In this document: positions 43,944 to 52,387 of the stretch, piece by piece | Layout of the letters: every line of letters starts with the position of its first letter | Numbering within the stretch: the first letter of the stretch is position 1 | NCBI RefSeq assembly: GCF_018327685.1 | Contig: NZ_BNEL01000001.1 | Coordinates: forward strand, 4,836,001-4,900,000 | Direction of reading: 5' to 3' | Origin: Streptomyces sp. TS71-3 | Lineage (GTDB): Bacteria > Actinomycetota > Actinomycetes > Streptomycetales > Streptomycetaceae | Length of the DNA: 64,000 nt | Made by a program: the position numbers and the translations under genes | Notes under the pieces: generated by a model | What the model was told of the DNA's origin: nothing | Seen by the model: the letters and a program-made list of their open reading frames with translations, nothing else | Databases searched by the model: none

Positions 43944-44633
43944 ATGCCGCCCAGTTGGTTGACCGCTCTGGCCTGGACATTCCTCGGCATCGCCTTCGTC
44001 TGCGCGGGCTGGATCATGTTCGACATGTACGTCCGCGGGCACCGCCAGCAGATGGCCGTGATGGAAGCGGTGTGGCCGATCACGGCCCTCTACTTCGGTC
44101 CCGTCGCTCTCGCCGCCTACCGTGCCTGGGGTCGACCGAGTCCCGACCGTCGACAAGGCGGGGACGATGCTCCACCCGAGAAGCCTGGGTACGCCACCAC
44201 AGCGATCGGTGTCTCGCACTGTGGCGCGGGTTGCACCTTGGGGGACGTCATCGCCGAATTCACCGTCTTCGGCCTGGGCGCCTCTGTCGCCGGCCTGGCG
44301 CTGCCCGCCGAGTACATCGGCGACTACGTCCTCGCCCTGGTCCTCGGTGTTCTCTTCCAGTACTTCGCCATCGCTCCGATGCGCGGGCTGGGCGTGCGCA
44401 GGGGGCTGATCGAGGCGGGCAAGGCCGATGTGCTGTCGCTGACGGCCTTTGAGGTCGGGCTCTTCGGCTGGATGGCGCTGATGTTCTTCGTGTTCTTCCC
44501 CGCGCCGCACCACCTCCGTCCCGACAGCCCGGTCTACTGGTTCCTGATGCAGATCGGCATGATCGCCGGATTCTTCACCGCCTGGCCCGTCAACACGTGG
44601 CTCATCCGCAAGGGCATCAAAGAAGCCATGTGA
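43944..44633 (+). CDS. DUF4396 membrane protein
   Basis: About 229 residues with five or six hydrophobic segments (WLTALAWTFLGIAFVCAGWIMFDMYV; VWPITALYFGPVALAAYRAWG; GLGASVAGLALPAEYIGDYVLALVLGV; FFTAWPVNTWLIRKG), matching DUF4396. The conserved ISHCGAGCTLGD-like motif reads VSHCGAGCTLGD, with Cys/His spacing that suggests metal binding; the role of the family is unknown. ATG 43944 is taken, with GGAGGAG 12 bp upstream; GTG 43899 is an alternative. It precedes the PCuAC-like lipoprotein by ~105 bp, which hints at copper. Confidence 0.8.
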   Translation: MPPSWLTALAWTFLGIAFVCAGWIMFDMYVRGHRQQMAVMEAVWPITALYFGPVALAAYRAWGRPSPDRRQGGDDAPPEKPGYATTAIGVSHCGAGCTLGDVIAEFTVFGLGASVAGLALPAEYIGDYVLALVLGVLFQYFAIAPMRGLGVRRGLIEAGKADVLSLTAFEVGLFGWMALMFFVFFPAPHHLRPDSPVYWFLMQIGMIAGFFTAWPVNTWLIRKGIKEAM

Positions 44634-44722
44634 GGGCGCCGGTCCAGGCGGCGGTGCTCCAGGTCGTGCACTGCGTACAGACCCGTGGTGGGTGCCCCGC
44701 CTGCCGAGCGCAGACCGTAATG

Positions 44723-44735
44723 TTGCATGATGCAA
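44723..44735. promoter_or_regulatory. TTGCATNATGCAA palindrome before the lipoprotein gene
   Basis: TTGCATGATGCAA is a perfect 6-1-6 palindrome ending two bases before ATG 44738. The same box occurs twice before the ClC gene (50845-50857 and 50867-50879), suggesting one regulator for both. Confidence 0.6.
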
Positions 44736-44737
44736 AG

Positions 44738-45271
44738 ATGAGTGCAGACAGCTTCTCCCACCGCACCTCGCGGGGCGGCCGTGCCTGCAGGACCGTGACG
44801 GGCGTGGTCGCGCTGACCGCCCTGCTGGCGGGCTGCGGGCACCCGACGAGCACCTCCGTGCCCGAGCCCTCCGGCGCTGGATCCGGGCCGCGCGGCGGGG
44901 TGCACGTCGCGGCGAACGGCGTCGACGTGCGGGTCGGCCGTGCCGTGGCGCATCTGGACCGTTCGGGCTCGGGCAGCCTGTCCATGACGGTCGAGAATTC
45001 CGGCAGCGTCGCGGAACACCTGGACATGGTGGGCACACCGGGAGGTGGCAGGGGCACCCTGAGCGGGGGGAGCGGCAGTGGGAACGGGGCTCTGTCGACC
45101 GCCGGCATCGCGTTCCTGCCGGGAGGCCGTACCAGCTTCGGTACCGGCCGTGGGCCGCGGATACGCCTCGTGCACAGCCATGGGGTGACGCGGGCGGGGA
45201 CGCTGCCGATCGTGTTGGAGTTCGCAGTGGTGGGCCTGGTCCATCTCCAAGCCCGGGTGACGCACGGCTGA
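44738..45271 (+). CDS. PCuAC-like (DUF461) lipoprotein with degenerate metal motif
   Basis: A 177-residue exported lipoprotein: basic N-terminus, hydrophobic segment, lipobox LLAGCGH (Cys at ~33), then a single beta-rich domain. The order of elements (SMTVENSG, EHLDMVGTP, LPGGRTSFGTG, TLPIVLEFAVVG) fits the PCuAC copper chaperone domain, but the usual GxHxML ligand stretch reads RIRLVHSHG, so copper binding may be altered. ATG 44738 follows the palindrome directly, so the message may be leaderless or repressed at the start site. Downstream of the DUF4396 gene. Confidence 0.7.
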   Translation: MSADSFSHRTSRGGRACRTVTGVVALTALLAGCGHPTSTSVPEPSGAGSGPRGGVHVAANGVDVRVGRAVAHLDRSGSGSLSMTVENSGSVAEHLDMVGTPGGGRGTLSGGSGSGNGALSTAGIAFLPGGRTSFGTGRGPRIRLVHSHGVTRAGTLPIVLEFAVVGLVHLQARVTHG

Positions 45272-45463
45272 GCCGCAGGTGCGTCCTGCGCGCCGGGCTT
45301 CTCCGGCGGTCGGGCGTGCGCCCCCCTCGGCTGCACCTGGCCTTCCATCGAAGTTTGTTCTGTGCAAAGGTTCGATTCAGTAGGCAGGCTGACGGACTCC
45401 GCGAAAGATGTCGAACTCGTGCGGGTGTGGGTCTGTGGGGCATCCGGGAGGGAGAGGGCGAGG

Positions 45464-45964
45464 ATGGCGCACGTACACCCAGAGGGTTGGCGGCCCTCGC
45501 GTCCGACCGGTTGGCGCCGGCGTCTGGCGCGCTTGCCGGTCCACTTGTACCGGGTGGGTCTGGGGCCGCTCCTCGGTAAGCGGTTCCTCCTGCTGCACCA
45601 CACCGGCCGCATCTCGGGGCTGGACCGTACGGTGGTTCTCGAAGTCGTCGCCTTCGATCAGAACGGCCCTGCGTCGTGGACGCTGGCCTCGGGATTCGGG
45701 CCGAAAGCGGACTGGTACCAGAACCTGAGGCGTGAGCCGCAGACCACGATCCAGGTCGGCAACCGGTACGTTGCCGTGACGGCGCACTTCCTCGCCGCGG
45801 AGGACGGTGGCGCGATCATGGCCCGGTACGCACCGCTGCACCCGCGCGTCGCCGGTCGGCTGTGCGCGTTCATGGGCTTCGAGGTGGACGGCTCGGTGGA
45901 GTCGTTCCGCCAGGCTGGTGAGCTGATCCCCTTCGTCCGGTTGGTCGCGGCGCCTGCACAATGA
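45464..45964 (+). CDS. Deazaflavin (F420)-dependent nitroreductase-family oxidoreductase
   Basis: A 166-residue split-beta-barrel protein of the DUF385/Ddn family, which uses F420 or flavin to reduce varied substrates. Motifs: GKRFLLLHHTGRISGLDRTVVLEVV near residue 40, then GFGPKADWYQNLRREPQTTIQVGNR and RYAPLHPRVAGRL. These match the phosphate-binding and edge-strand segments of the family. ATG 45464 (MAHVHP) is preferred because GGAGAGGG lies upstream and similarity starts soon after; a longer in-frame start at 45362 exists. It stands alone, so its physiological substrate is unknown. Confidence 0.85.
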   Translation: MAHVHPEGWRPSRPTGWRRRLARLPVHLYRVGLGPLLGKRFLLLHHTGRISGLDRTVVLEVVAFDQNGPASWTLASGFGPKADWYQNLRREPQTTIQVGNRYVAVTAHFLAAEDGGAIMARYAPLHPRVAGRLCAFMGFEVDGSVESFRQAGELIPFVRLVAAPAQ

Positions 45965-46381
45965 GCGGGGTGCATCGTGAAGTCGCAGTTCACAGGTGGG
46001 GTGTGATGGCGAGTCGGATGCTCGTGCCGGTCTGCGGCCGATGACCATGGCGTAGATCCTCGGGCGGGTCCGGCTCTGGCGGGATGCCGGGTTCGGCTGC
46101 GCCCATGACCGGCCCCGCCTATGATCCGTCAGCAGGTCGACACGCCGTGAGAACGCGGGAGTGCGCGGGGGGATGCAAACGGCAAGACCTTCATGGTCAA
46201 GACGCAGGTCCAGTTCGTGCAGTCCGGTGCGCCGCAGGCGCCCGTGGCGGGTCCCCGGGCCGGGGAGAAGCGGTCCACGAGCACGGATGCAGAAGGCCGC
46301 AGGACGGAGACCGTCGAGGTCAGGCCGTCCGTGCCGCCCGCGCACTGACCTGACGGACACGCGGGAGAAGAAGGGCACCGT
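45965..46381. other. Gene-poor gap with one possible 51-residue peptide
   Basis: A 417-bp interval. The only candidate is ATG 46193 to TGA 46348, opening MVKTQVQFVQSGAPQAPVAG with a Ser/Thr/Glu-rich tail. It lacks a clear ribosome site and family match, so it is reported as doubtful. Nothing else was recognised. Confidence 0.3.
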
Positions 46382-46645
46382 ATGAGCAGGGTGCTGGAAG
46401 CGGTGTGTGCGCTGACCGTGGGCGTCCTCGTTGCGCTCCTTGTATGGGGTGCTGACCCTGGCGCCGTGCGGGTGGCGTGGCGGGAGGGCGAGCTGAGCGG
46501 TGTGACGGTCGTGTTCGTGGCGGCGTGTGCGCTGTGGCTGGTGCTGTGGCGCAGGCGTACCGGGCGCGGCCGGCTGGCATGGCCGCTCGTGGTGCTGCTG
46601 TGCGGTGCTGCTGTTGCGTTGGTCGTGGCGGCCATGGCCGGTTGA
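46382..46645 (+). CDS. Small three-helix membrane protein, function unknown
   Basis: An 87-residue hydrophobic protein with three predicted membrane segments (VCALTVGVLVALLVWG, VTVVFVAACALWLVLW, LVVLLCGAAVALVVAAM) separated by short charged loops. GAAGAAGG lies about 7 bp before ATG 46382, and a hairpin follows the stop, which supports a real gene. No family was recognised. It is transcribed away from the F420-type reductase and ends beside an IS5 relic. Confidence 0.55.
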   Translation: MSRVLEAVCALTVGVLVALLVWGADPGAVRVAWREGELSGVTVVFVAACALWLVLWRRRTGRGRLAWPLVVLLCGAAVALVVAAMAG

Positions 46646-46664
46646 CCGGCGCAGGCAGGCAGGT

Positions 46665-46696
46665 GGGGCTTCCCGTTCTTGTCGGCGGGGAGCCCC
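46665..46696 (+). terminator. Hairpin after the small membrane protein gene
   Basis: GGGGCTTCCC (46665-46674) pairs with GGGGAGCCCC (46687-46696) with one mismatch and a 12-nt loop, 20 bp after the stop. Confidence 0.5.
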
Positions 46697-46864
46697 GCTG
46701 GCGTTTTCGGGCCAGGGCTGCTGTTAAGGATCTTGGCAGGAGCGGCAAGGGATCCCGTGCGTCACGGCTGCTGTATCGCCGGCCTGGTCCGATTCCGGTG
46801 CGTCACATCTGCGATGACAAGGCCGCCCGCTGCCGGCCCCTGAGGCGAGGCCGGAGGCCGTCCA

Positions 46865-47016
46865 GTACGGCACTGGCGGCCGTCCGGGCGTCCGGCGAGC
46901 ACGGCTTTGCCCACCTCAGGAACTGGCGCGTCGTCGGCAAGGTGCGCACCGCCCCCGCCTGGGCGACCGCACTGGTCAGGGCCTTGCGAGTCCTCACGAA
47001 CCACCAAGTCGCCTGA
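46865..47016 (+). mobile_element. IS5-family transposase, C-terminal scrap
   Basis: The last ~50 codons of a DDE transposase remain: STALAAVRASGEHGFAHLRN, WRVVGKVRTAPAWATALVRA, LRVLTNHQVA and stop. This is the standard C-terminus of Streptomyces IS5-type (DDE_Tnp_4) transposases. Everything upstream, including most catalytic residues, is lost. The IS right end should lie shortly after 47016 but was not delimited. Confidence 0.75.
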
Positions 47017-47145
47017 TGACCGACACCAAAGCCACCTGGCGACGACTTGCACGAGCATCCCGATGCCCACGCACACCAGCCCCGTGTCCAGCAACTTCAG
47101 CTTGAACACCTCCCAATGACCCCGTGGGGGTGCGAAGGGCGTTTA

Positions 47146-47679
47146 TTAGCTACGCGTTTCCTGGGCCTGGCCGTCGGTCCAGCCCAGGGGATAGAGGACT
47201 CTCTCGGTCTCGGTCACCTTGGGCTCGCCGCCGGCCTGGTTGAAGGCGGTGAGTGCCTCGACCATCGCGGTGCGCTGCTCGGGGAGCATCCGCGCGACGA
47301 CGGCGGCGATCTCGGCGCGGCGCCGGGCCGTGACCTCGTCGACCAGCCGGGCGCCGTCATCGGTGACGCGCAGTACCGTCTCGCGGCGGTTGGCGGGGTT
47401 GACCTGCCGGTCGGCCAGGCCCGAGGCGATCAGCCGGTCCATCATGCGCATGGCGGTGGAGGGGTTCACACCCAGTCGGTCGGCCAAGGCGACCAGTTTC
47501 GCCGGCCCGTGCGTCGACAGCACCACGAGCAGCCGGAATTGCGGCAGGGTGACCCGGTCCTCGGCGGTCGCCAGCGACCGTGCCGAGACTGCCACCAGGA
47601 GCCGGGATGCGGTGAGCACCGCCTGCGTCACGGCGTCGACGTCGTCCACAGGCTCAGGCGCCTGCTCGCGCTCAGTCAT
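47146..47679 (-). CDS. MarR-family transcriptional regulator
   Basis: A 177-residue winged-helix regulator. The DNA-binding core is at about residues 40-110: VTLPQFRLLVVLSTHGPAKL, ALADRLGVNPSTAMRMMDRLIASGL and the wing DRQVNPANRRETVLRVTDDGARL. Flanking helices form the dimer. The ATG at 47679 is followed by an acidic tail typical of these proteins. It lies 22 bp downstream of the SpoIIE phosphatase gene on the same strand, so the two may be co-transcribed. Ligand and targets unknown; the palindromes at 44723 and 50845 are candidates by symmetry only. Confidence 0.9.
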   Translation of the reverse strand: MTEREQAPEPVDDVDAVTQAVLTASRLLVAVSARSLATAEDRVTLPQFRLLVVLSTHGPAKLVALADRLGVNPSTAMRMMDRLIASGLADRQVNPANRRETVLRVTDDGARLVDEVTARRRAEIAAVVARMLPEQRTAMVEALTAFNQAGGEPKVTETERVLYPLGWTDGQAQETRS

Positions 47680-47701
47680 GACTCCTTTTTACCCGCACCG
47701 G

Positions 47702-48865
47702 TCAGGAACCGGTAAATCCCTCGTCCCGTTTGCTGCCGTCCGGCTCGTGGCGCAGCAGCAGCATGGCGGCGTCGTCGCGGAACGGACCCGCGATGTGGCG
47801 TTGCAGGTCTGCCTTGAGCCGGGCGAGGGCGGCGGACGGGTCGGCGTCATCCAGGAGCCCCGCGCGGGCCCCGAGCGGGTAGAAGGCGCCGTGCCTGTCG
47901 CGGGCCTCGGTCACCCCGTCCGTGTAGAGCAGGATCTGGTCGCCGGGCCCGAAGCGCACCGTGAACGGCGCGGGCCCCTCGGCCCCGTGGGCCGCGAGGC
48001 CGAGGGGGAGAGCGAAGCGGACGGGTTCGGGAAACTCCACACTGCCGTCGGCCCTCACCACCATGGGAGCCGGATGCCCGTAGTTGAGGAAGAGGGCCCC
48101 GCCTGCGGGGGACAGTTCGGCGATCACGGCGGTCACGAACTTCTCGTCGTGCGGTTCCCTGGCCATGGCGCGTTCCACCCGCTGGCCGACCGTGACGATG
48201 TCCTTCTCGTCGTGGGCCGCCTCGCGGAACGCGCCGAGCGCGACGGCGGCCCTTCCGACGGCTTCCAGCCCCTTGCCCTGGACGTCTCCGACGATGACGC
48301 GCACGCCGTGGGGCGTGATCACGACCTCGTAGAGATCGCCGCCGACCCGTGCCTCGGCGGTCGCGGAGGTGTAGGTGACCGAGGCCCGTAGGTGGCCGGC
48401 GGCGGCAGGCACAGGTCTCAGCAGAACTCGTTGGGCGGCCTCGGCGACACTGCGGACACTCGCCAGCTCGGCCTCGTGCCGGCGGCGCGCGACTCCCGCG
48501 AGCGTCCCCGCCACGGTGACCCCCGCGACCGAGCCGATGGCCGTGAAACCGCGCCGGGACTGCAGCAGCCCGTCGTAGTACCCGAGCACACAGCACAGGG
48601 CGAGCGCCACGGCACCGAGGACAGCGGTACGCCGCCATCCTCCGGCGAGTCCGGCGAAAGCGGGTCCGAGAGAGATGAGGGGGAGGAAACCCGTTCCGGG
48701 GCCGGTGGCGAGGTCGACGGCCGCGACGAGCGCCATCATGCCCGGCGGGAGCAGTCGCAGGGCCAGCACCGCGGCTCCTGTCGCCCGTCGCTCCCGAGCG
48801 TCCGGGGCCGGGGTGTGCGGTTCCCGTCGAGCCGGTGCCCTGGACAGCCAGGTCGTTCTTTCCAC
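47702..48865 (-). CDS. Membrane-anchored SpoIIE-type PP2C phosphatase
   Basis: About 387 residues. Three or four N-terminal helices (LRLLPPGMMALVAAVDLATG; LISLGPAFAGLAGGW; AVLGAVALALCCVLGYY; SVAGVTVAGTLAGVA) are followed by a SpoIIE/PP2C catalytic domain from residue ~160: YTSATAEARVGGDLYEVV, VRVIVGDVQGKGLEAV, LNYGHPAPMVV and ILLYTDGVTEARDRHG, with the metal-binding Asps in place. GTG 48865 is chosen for GGGAGG ~13 bp upstream; GTG 48874 or the TTGs between are possible. It would act on an anti-sigma antagonist in response to membrane signals. Unlike 1-1992 it has no HATPase domain. Confidence 0.9.
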   Translation of the reverse strand: MERTTWLSRAPARREPHTPAPDARERRATGAAVLALRLLPPGMMALVAAVDLATGPGTGFLPLISLGPAFAGLAGGWRRTAVLGAVALALCCVLGYYDGLLQSRRGFTAIGSVAGVTVAGTLAGVARRRHEAELASVRSVAEAAQRVLLRPVPAAAGHLRASVTYTSATAEARVGGDLYEVVITPHGVRVIVGDVQGKGLEAVGRAAVALGAFREAAHDEKDIVTVGQRVERAMAREPHDEKFVTAVIAELSPAGGALFLNYGHPAPMVVRADGSVEFPEPVRFALPLGLAAHGAEGPAPFTVRFGPGDQILLYTDGVTEARDRHGAFYPLGARAGLLDDADPSAALARLKADLQRHIAGPFRDDAAMLLLRHEPDGSKRDEGFTGS

Positions 48866-49021
48866 CAACAACACCCGCCTCCCCTTTATGACGGCCCCTG
48901 CACTTCCTTCGGCGCGTAGGCGATGTCCGCGACCGGTGTCGGCGCGCCGTGAATGCCGCACACTACTCAACCGATCTGTGTGCAGGGGGCGAGAGCCGGC
49001 CGGGTACGGGACCGCATCAGG

Positions 49022-50842
49022 TCAGGGGTGGTGGCCCGTGGCGGATGCCGGCCTGATGGGCCTCTCCGTGTTCGTGCGGTGCAGAGCGTGCAGCACGGAC
49101 TGGTGGGTGACCCAGCCGACGAGCCGGCTCCGGTCCTCGTCCACGACGGGCAGTCCCGCGCCTTCGGCGGCCATCAGGGCCGAGAGCGCCTCGTCGAGGT
49201 CGGTCTCCGTCGTGATGGGCCGGGGCAGGTGGACGACATCGCTGACGGTGAGCATCGCGTCGGCCGTGTCAGCGAGGGTCTCTGCAGCCGAGCGCGCGGT
49301 GACCGTGCCCAGATAGGCACCGGACGCGTCGAGGACGGGCAGGACCCCGTGCGGCGCGCGCACCAGCGCGTCCGCTGCGGTGGCCAGCGGCATGGTGCCG
49401 ACGAGTGGGTCGGGGACGGGCTCCATGACCGTTTGCACGGTGGCCCCCGCGAACGGCGAGCGTGGTGGGCCCTCGCCGAGGTCGACGCCCCGTCGGCTGA
49501 GTTTGAGGGTGTAGATCGTGTCCCGGGAGAGCAGCTTGCTCACGCCCGTGGCCAGGGCGATGGCGGCCATCAGCGGCAGGATGATCGAGTACTCGCCGGT
49601 GAGCTCGAACATGATGATCACAGCCGTGATGGGTGCACGTGCGGCGCCGGCGAAGACCGCCCCCATGCCGATCAGGCCGTAGGCTCCAACCGGGCCTGCC
49701 GTGCCGGGCAGCACCTGGTGGAGGACGTTGCCGTACCCCGCGCCGAGCATGGCCCCCATGAAGAGCGACGGGGCGAAGACACCGCCCGAACCCCCGATGC
49801 CGATGGTCAGACTGGTCGCCGCGATCTTGCCCACCAGCAGGACCAGCAGCAGTCCGGTGGCGTAGGCACCGCCCACCGCGTCCTCCAGTACCGGATAACC
49901 GACGCCGTACATCTGGGGAAGCAGCAGCAGCAAGCCGCCCAGCAGCAGTCCGCCCACCGCCGGCCTCGCCCACTCCGGGCCCCGCCACGCGGCGTCGCAG
50001 CCGTCCTCGACCAGGTACAGGATCCGTGTGAACACCACGCCGACCGCGCCCGCGAGGACCCCGAGCAGGGCGAAGAGCAGGTACTCCGTCAGGTGGTGGA
50101 CCGTGAAGGAGGGCAGGGCCAGGAACGGGGTGTTGCCGAACGCGGCTCTGCCGATCACGGACGAGGTCACCGACGCGAGGACCACCATGCCGAAGGATTC
50201 CGCGGCGAAGTCCCGCAGGATCAGCTCCATCGCGAAGAAGACCCCGGCCAGCGGCGCGTTGAAGGTAGCCGCGATGCCGGCAGCGGCGCCGCAGGCCACG
50301 AGGATCCGCATCCGGTCCTCCGCCACCCTGAGCAGCCTGCCGACCGTCGAGCCCAGGGCCGAGCCGATCTGCACGATCGGCCCCTCACGGCCCACCGAGC
50401 CGCCCCCGCCTATACACAGGGCGGAGGCCAGCGACTTCACCACGGCCACCCGTCCTGCGATGTGCCCACCGCGCCGGGCCACCGCGAACATGACCTCCGG
50501 TACCCCGTGGCCCCGTGCCTCTCGCGCGAACCGGTACACCAGCGGGCCGTACACCAGCCCCGCGAGCACGGGCGCCACCAGGACGAACCAGCGGCCCAAC
50601 CATGGCACATGGGGGTTCACCGCATGGCCGGCCGCCGCGTAGTCGGCGTGGCCCGACAGCAGGCGGGTGAAGGTCTGGATCAGCCACCGGAAGACGATGG
50701 CGCCCGCTCCCGCCCCGGCCCCCACGACCACGGCCAGCAAGGGCAGGCCCCCGGTGGCACCGCGCAGGAACGCACCCACCCAGGGTAGGCCGCGACGGAC
50801 AAGGGGCCTGGGAGCCGAAGGGTCAGCACTGATGAAGGACAC
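49022..50842 (-). CDS. ClC-family chloride channel/antiporter with C-terminal CBS domains
   Basis: About 606 residues. The membrane ClC part (residues ~30-430) shows the selectivity motifs GGGGSVGREGPIVQIGS (gating Glu), GKIAATSLTIGIGGSGGVFAPSLF and the final YGLIGMGAVFAGAARAPITA; a C-terminal CBS pair (~465-600) reads TVMEPVPDPLVGTM and GLPVVDEDRSRLVGWV. It moves Cl- in exchange for H+ or passively. GTG 50842 fits a leaderless message, because a CATAAT -10-like box ends 6 bp upstream; a TTG at 50857 is in frame but lies inside the palindromic operator. Two TTGCATNATGCAA-type boxes overlap this promoter. Confidence 0.93.
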   Translation of the reverse strand: MSFISADPSAPRPLVRRGLPWVGAFLRGATGGLPLLAVVVGAGAGAGAIVFRWLIQTFTRLLSGHADYAAAGHAVNPHVPWLGRWFVLVAPVLAGLVYGPLVYRFAREARGHGVPEVMFAVARRGGHIAGRVAVVKSLASALCIGGGGSVGREGPIVQIGSALGSTVGRLLRVAEDRMRILVACGAAAGIAATFNAPLAGVFFAMELILRDFAAESFGMVVLASVTSSVIGRAAFGNTPFLALPSFTVHHLTEYLLFALLGVLAGAVGVVFTRILYLVEDGCDAAWRGPEWARPAVGGLLLGGLLLLLPQMYGVGYPVLEDAVGGAYATGLLLVLLVGKIAATSLTIGIGGSGGVFAPSLFMGAMLGAGYGNVLHQVLPGTAGPVGAYGLIGMGAVFAGAARAPITAVIIMFELTGEYSIILPLMAAIALATGVSKLLSRDTIYTLKLSRRGVDLGEGPPRSPFAGATVQTVMEPVPDPLVGTMPLATAADALVRAPHGVLPVLDASGAYLGTVTARSAAETLADTADAMLTVSDVVHLPRPITTETDLDEALSALMAAEGAGLPVVDEDRSRLVGWVTHQSVLHALHRTNTERPIRPASATGHHP

Positions 50843-50844
50843 TC

Positions 50845-50879
50845 TTGCATTATGCAATATAAACTATTGCATTACGCAA
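50845..50879. promoter_or_regulatory. Two TTGCATNATGCAA-type boxes over the ClC promoter
   Basis: TTGCATTATGCAA (50845-50857, perfect) and TTGCATTACGCAA (50867-50879, one change) have centers 22 bp apart, about two helical turns, and cover the likely -10/-35 region of the ClC gene. This is the arrangement of a repressor that shuts off a leaderless promoter. Confidence 0.65.
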
Positions 50880-51088
50880 GGGTACCTCTCTGTCCCTCGC
50901 AGGGTTCCCTCGATCGGATGTGTCCCAACCTCCGCTGTCGAGCCGGTACCGGCTCACCCCAGACGCGGGCTGCCGCCACCCCTGTGGATTGCGCAACGTG
51001 ACACGGGCCGGCCTGCGGGTTCGGCGGCAGGTGCCAGTTGGTCAGCGGCTGATGCCGCGGGAGATCCGCGGGCTCCGGACGCGGAGTG

Positions 51089-52387
51089 TCACGTGAGCGC
51101 GAAGTAGCGCAGCCATACGTAGGCCAGCGAGATGACTACGGTCGCGGCGGTGACGATGAGGCCGTACTTGGTGAACTCCCAGAACGAGATCGGCTGGCGG
51201 TTGCGTTCGGCGATGCCGAGGACGACGACATTGGCGGAGGCGCCGATGGCGGTGGCGTTGCCGCCGAGGTCGGCGCCGAGGGCGAGGGCCCACCACAGGA
51301 CGTGGTCGCCGGAGCCGCCCATGTTGTGGACCAGGTCGCTGGTGATGGGGGCCATGGTGGCGACGTAGGGAATGTTGTCGACGATGCCGGACAGCACGGC
51401 GGAGCCGCCGAGCAGGGTCAGGGAGCCGCCGAGTTCGTTGCCGCCGATCACGTCCGCGAGGTAGTGCGAGATCTTGCCGACGACGCCGGTGTCGATGAGG
51501 CCGCCGATCATGACGAACAGTCCGGCGAAGAAGGCGAGCGTGGGCCATTCGACCTCGGCCAGCACATCGTTCGTCTCGACGGCGGAGACGGCGATGAGCA
51601 GGCCGGCGCCCAGGAGCGCGACGATGCTGGGTTCGTAGTGCAGCACTGGATGCAGGACGAAGCCGGCCACCACCAGGGTCAGGACGATGAGGCCCTGTAC
51701 GAGTAGGCGGGGGTCCTTGATCGCTTCGCGCTCCTCCAGCGCCATGATCTCGGCGGCGCGGTCGCCGTCGTATCGGAAGGATGTGCGGAACATCACCCTG
51801 CACAACAGGAGCAGGGTGATCACCAGTACCACCGCGAGCGGGGCGAGGTGGTCGAGGAAGTCGTTGAAGGTCAGGCCCGCGCGGCTGGCGATGATGATGT
51901 TGGGCGGGTCTCCGACCAGGGTCGCCGTGCCCCCGATGTTGGAGGCGAACACCTCCGCTGTCAGGAACGGAGCGGCGGGAAGCGCGAGGCGCTCGCAGAC
52001 CAGCAGGGTCACCGGCGCGATCAGCAGAACGGTGGTGACGTTGTCGAGCAGGGCAGAGGCGACGGCGGTGATGACGACCAGCATGGCCATGACCCGGGAC
52101 GGTCTTGCACGGGCTCGCTTGACGGCCCAGATGGCCAGGTATTCGAACATGCCTGTCTTCTTCAGCACGCCGACGATCACCATCATCCCCAGCAAGAGGA
52201 AGATGACGTTCCAGTCGATGCCGGAGTCCTGGGAGTAGAACGCCGAGACGTCGTCGGTCGCCCCGATCGCGAGCATGAGCCCCGCACCGCCGAGGGCGAC
52301 GGCGACGCGGTGGATCTTCTCGCTGATGATCAGGACGTACGCGCCGACGAATACGACGATCGCGGCCCAGCTATGCCAGTCGTTCAC
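51089..52387 (-). CDS. SLC13/NhaD/ArsB-type membrane transporter
   Basis: A 432-residue ion-transporter-superfamily protein with 11-12 helices. Two inverted halves carry typical Asn/Thr-Pro loops: SALLDNVTTVLLIAPVTLL with ASNIGGTATLVGDPPNIIIAS, and LSGIVDNIPYVATMAPI with LGADLGGNATAIGASANVV. This pattern is shared by NhaD Na+/H+ antiporters, ArsB and SLC13 carriers, so the ion is uncertain. GTG 52387 overlaps the antiporter stop (GTGA) and follows GGAGG; in-frame sequence upstream of it is antiporter DNA in another frame. Co-transcribed with the CPA-type antiporter, so sodium is favoured. Confidence 0.88.
   Translation of the reverse strand: MNDWHSWAAIVVFVGAYVLIISEKIHRVAVALGGAGLMLAIGATDDVSAFYSQDSGIDWNVIFLLLGMMVIVGVLKKTGMFEYLAIWAVKRARARPSRVMAMLVVITAVASALLDNVTTVLLIAPVTLLVCERLALPAAPFLTAEVFASNIGGTATLVGDPPNIIIASRAGLTFNDFLDHLAPLAVVLVITLLLLCRVMFRTSFRYDGDRAAEIMALEEREAIKDPRLLVQGLIVLTLVVAGFVLHPVLHYEPSIVALLGAGLLIAVSAVETNDVLAEVEWPTLAFFAGLFVMIGGLIDTGVVGKISHYLADVIGGNELGGSLTLLGGSAVLSGIVDNIPYVATMAPITSDLVHNMGGSGDHVLWWALALGADLGGNATAIGASANVVVLGIAERNRQPISFWEFTKYGLIVTAATVVISLAYVWLRYFALT

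Noticed and set aside
41567..44452. 961-codon plus-strand frame across the GlxA-like and NhaA genes
   Set aside because: It is a shadow of glxA-like codons and antisense of nhaA, with no recognisable domain.
46084..46353. 89-codon frame in the 45965-46381 gap
   Set aside because: Arg/Gly-rich with no ribosome site or motif; the alternative 51-residue frame at 46193 is no stronger and is only mentioned within the gap entry.
48953..50788. 611-codon plus-strand frame opposite the ClC gene
   Set aside because: It is antisense of a canonical ClC protein and His/Arg/Gln-rich without motifs.
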